A stretch of DNA of 7,082 nt from positions 1 through 7,082 of the forward strand of contig JAEZFL010000154.1 of NCBI GenBank assembly GCA_023417515.1, read 5' to 3'. Shown here one piece after another: positions 6,186 through 7,082 of this stretch. The notes beneath the pieces were generated by a model. It ran no database searches, was not told the DNA's origin, and worked only from the letters and a program-made list of their open reading frames with translations. This stretch comes from Pseudomonadota bacterium (GTDB lineage Bacteria > Pseudomonadota > Alphaproteobacteria > Sphingomonadales > Sphingomonadaceae). Every line of letters starts with the position of its first letter. Position 1 is the first letter of the stretch. The translations under genes and the position numbers were made by a program.

Positions 6186-7082
6186 ATGGCGAAGAAACCC
6201 AGGAAGGGCGAGCTGCCCACCCGCGAGCAGGTCCTCGACTTCATCCAGACATCCGATCAGGCCGCGGGCAAACGCGAGATCGCCAAGGCGTTCGGCCTGA
6301 AAGGGCCGGACAAGATCGGGCTCAAGAAGCTGCTCAAGGACATGGGCGACGAGGGGCTGATCGACGCCGGCCCCGGCCGCGCCTTCCACCGCATGGGCGG
6401 CGTCCCCAAGGTCACCGTCCTCCGAGTGATCAACATCGACGAGGCCGGCCGCGCCATGGCGGTTCCGGAGCGCTGGGAAGGCGAAGGCGAGCCGCCGCGC
6501 CTCCGGGTCCTCGAGAGGCGGGGCAGGGGAGCCACTGCTCTGGGCGTCGGCGACCGGATCCTCTCCCGCACCGAGGATCGCGGCGACCATTGGGTCGCCC
6601 ACCCGATGAAGAAGCTCCTGAAAGGCAGCGAGCTCGTCCTCGGAGTGGTCCATAAAGAAGGCGACAATCACTGGCTCCGCCCGGTCGAGAAGAAGGAGCG
6701 CCGCGAGCTTCCCATCACCGACCTTGGCGACGCCCAGCCCGGCGATCTCGTCCTCGCCGAGAAGACCGGCCGTCCGCCGCGCATCGGCGCCCGAGTCGAC
6801 GCCGTCCTCGGCGACCCCTTCGCCCCGCGCAGCTTCAGCCTCATCGCCATCCACAAGCACGGCATCCCACACGAATTCCCCGACGAGGTGCTCGCCGAGG
6901 CGGAGCGCGTCGCCGCGTTTCCGCTAGATCCTCCCCGAGCTCGCTCGGGGAGGGGGACCGCCGAAGGCGGTGGAGGGGTGGCGGACGTCAGTCCGCCGGC
7001 TGCGCCGCCGGCCCCTCCACCACCCGCGTCGCGGGCGGTCCTCCCCCACCCAACAGGGGGCGGATCAAGGGACCCCCCCCCC
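6186..7082 (+). CDS. rnr: Ribonuclease R, N-terminal half; frame runs into a repeat before the RNB domain
   Basis: RNase R is a processive 3'-5' exoribonuclease that degrades structured RNA in mRNA decay and rRNA quality control. Seen: a basic start MAKKPRKGELPTREQVLDFI, an RNase R-type winged helix (about 12-62, KREIAKAFGLKGPDKIGLKK), then two OB/cold-shock regions (about 70-150 and 150-235). It ends with SFSLIAIHKHGIPHEFPDEV, a hallmark just before the RNB catalytic domain. Recognisable homology stops at about residue 247 (position 6926), where family members continue into the catalytic domain (REDLR-type entry). From there the frame stays open to the window end, 52 more codons, but encodes low-complexity Pro/Gly/Ala/Arg sequence from a palindromic repeat. 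None of the RNB Asp ligands is in the window. The ATG is preceded by a weak AGG (6177-6179), and an in-frame TGA at 6168 excludes longer starts. The gene may be interrupted, may carry an in-frame insertion, or the sequence may be misassembled here. Confidence 0.82.
   Translation, partial: MAKKPRKGELPTREQVLDFIQTSDQAAGKREIAKAFGLKGPDKIGLKKLLKDMGDEGLIDAGPGRAFHRMGGVPKVTVLRVINIDEAGRAMAVPERWEGEGEPPRLRVLERRGRGATALGVGDRILSRTEDRGDHWVAHPMKKLLKGSELVLGVVHKEGDNHWLRPVEKKERRELPITDLGDAQPGDLVLAEKTGRPPRIGARVDAVLGDPFAPRSFSLIAIHKHGIPHEFPDEVLAEAERVAAFPLDPPRARSGRGTAEGGGGVADVSPPAAPPAPPPPASRAVLPHPTGGGSRDPPP
6927..7062. repeat. GC-rich multi-hairpin palindromic repeat inside rnr frame
   Basis: A compact set of nested palindromes. 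Stem 6930-6939/6944-6953 is 10 bp with loop CTCG. ACCGCC-GAA-GGCGGT covers 6957-6971. GGCGGAC-GTCA-GTCCGCC covers 6980-6997. GCCGGC pairs across 6995-7000 and 7007-7012. CCCGC-GTC-GCGGG covers 7023-7035. GGTGGAGGGG (6969-6978) pairs with CCCCTCCACC (7012-7021), and the outer flank near 6949-6960 pairs imperfectly with 7036-7047, so the whole unit is one large imperfect palindrome. CTCCCC...GGGGAGGGGGACCGC and CCCCTCCACCAC are, from memory, typical of a repeat scattered between genes in sphingomonad genomes. Boundaries are approximate; the left edge is placed where RNase R homology stops. Finding it in a coding frame is unusual. Confidence 0.75.
7073..7082. other. Run of ten Cs at the window end
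   Basis: The window closes with ten consecutive Cs directly after the palindromic repeat. This is consistent with a contig edge or low-quality read end rather than true genomic sequence, though a real homopolymer cannot be excluded. Confidence 0.6.

Noticed and set aside
6162..6872. A 236-codon minus-strand frame over rnr
   Set aside because: The plus-strand frame encodes a clear RNase R N-terminus. The antisense frame begins and ends without supporting signals and runs into the REP repeat.
6083..7062. CRISPR array or phage attachment site suggested by the repeats
   Set aside because: The two repeat regions are unrelated palindromes with no regular spacers, no cas genes and no integrase nearby.

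Overview
The window is GC-rich DNA with the gene content and repeat style of a Sphingomonadales alphaproteobacterium (Sphingomonas or a close relative). This placement rests on protein resemblance recalled from family knowledge and on two palindromic repeat types that I associate with sphingomonad genomes. No database search was possible.

Left part, positions 1-4504, minus strand. Reading in the direction of transcription there are five genes. First is a secreted or periplasmic protein made of two tandem NTF2/SnoaL-like domains (4504-3605). Then come a CoA-acylating aldehyde dehydrogenase of the SauS/EutE/AdhE type (3514-2084) and a small exported two-cysteine protein (2034-1786). The last two are an acyl-CoA dehydrogenase resembling isobutyryl-CoA dehydrogenase (1713-571) and a 3-hydroxyisobutyryl-CoA hydrolase cut by the window start (574-1). 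The last two overlap by GTGA and act in valine breakdown: isobutyryl-CoA to methacrylyl-CoA, then, after hydration by an enzyme not seen here, release of 3-hydroxyisobutyrate from its CoA ester. The acylating aldehyde dehydrogenase lies upstream, where an mmsA-type enzyme might be expected, but it belongs to another family. Its substrate is open.

Right part, positions 4621-7082, plus strand. A 116-bp divergent region with repeated CGTTC/GAACG motifs separates the NTF2-like gene from an exported M28 family zinc aminopeptidase that carries a C-terminal fibronectin-III-like domain. Ten bases after its stop is a REP-like inverted pair (6083-6172) whose two hairpins differ by compensatory base changes. 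Thirteen bases after that pair begins the gene for ribonuclease R. Its helix-turn-helix and cold-shock domains are intact to about residue 247. The reading frame then runs, still open, into a second palindromic repeat exactly where the RNB catalytic domain should begin, and the window ends in ten Cs.

I see no classical defence system, phage, CRISPR array, tRNA or rRNA. The parts most worth a second look are the repeat inside rnr (in-frame insertion, gene break or assembly artefact), the covarying REP pair in the rnr leader, the dyad motifs in the divergent promoter region, and the unusual aldehyde dehydrogenase next to the valine genes.
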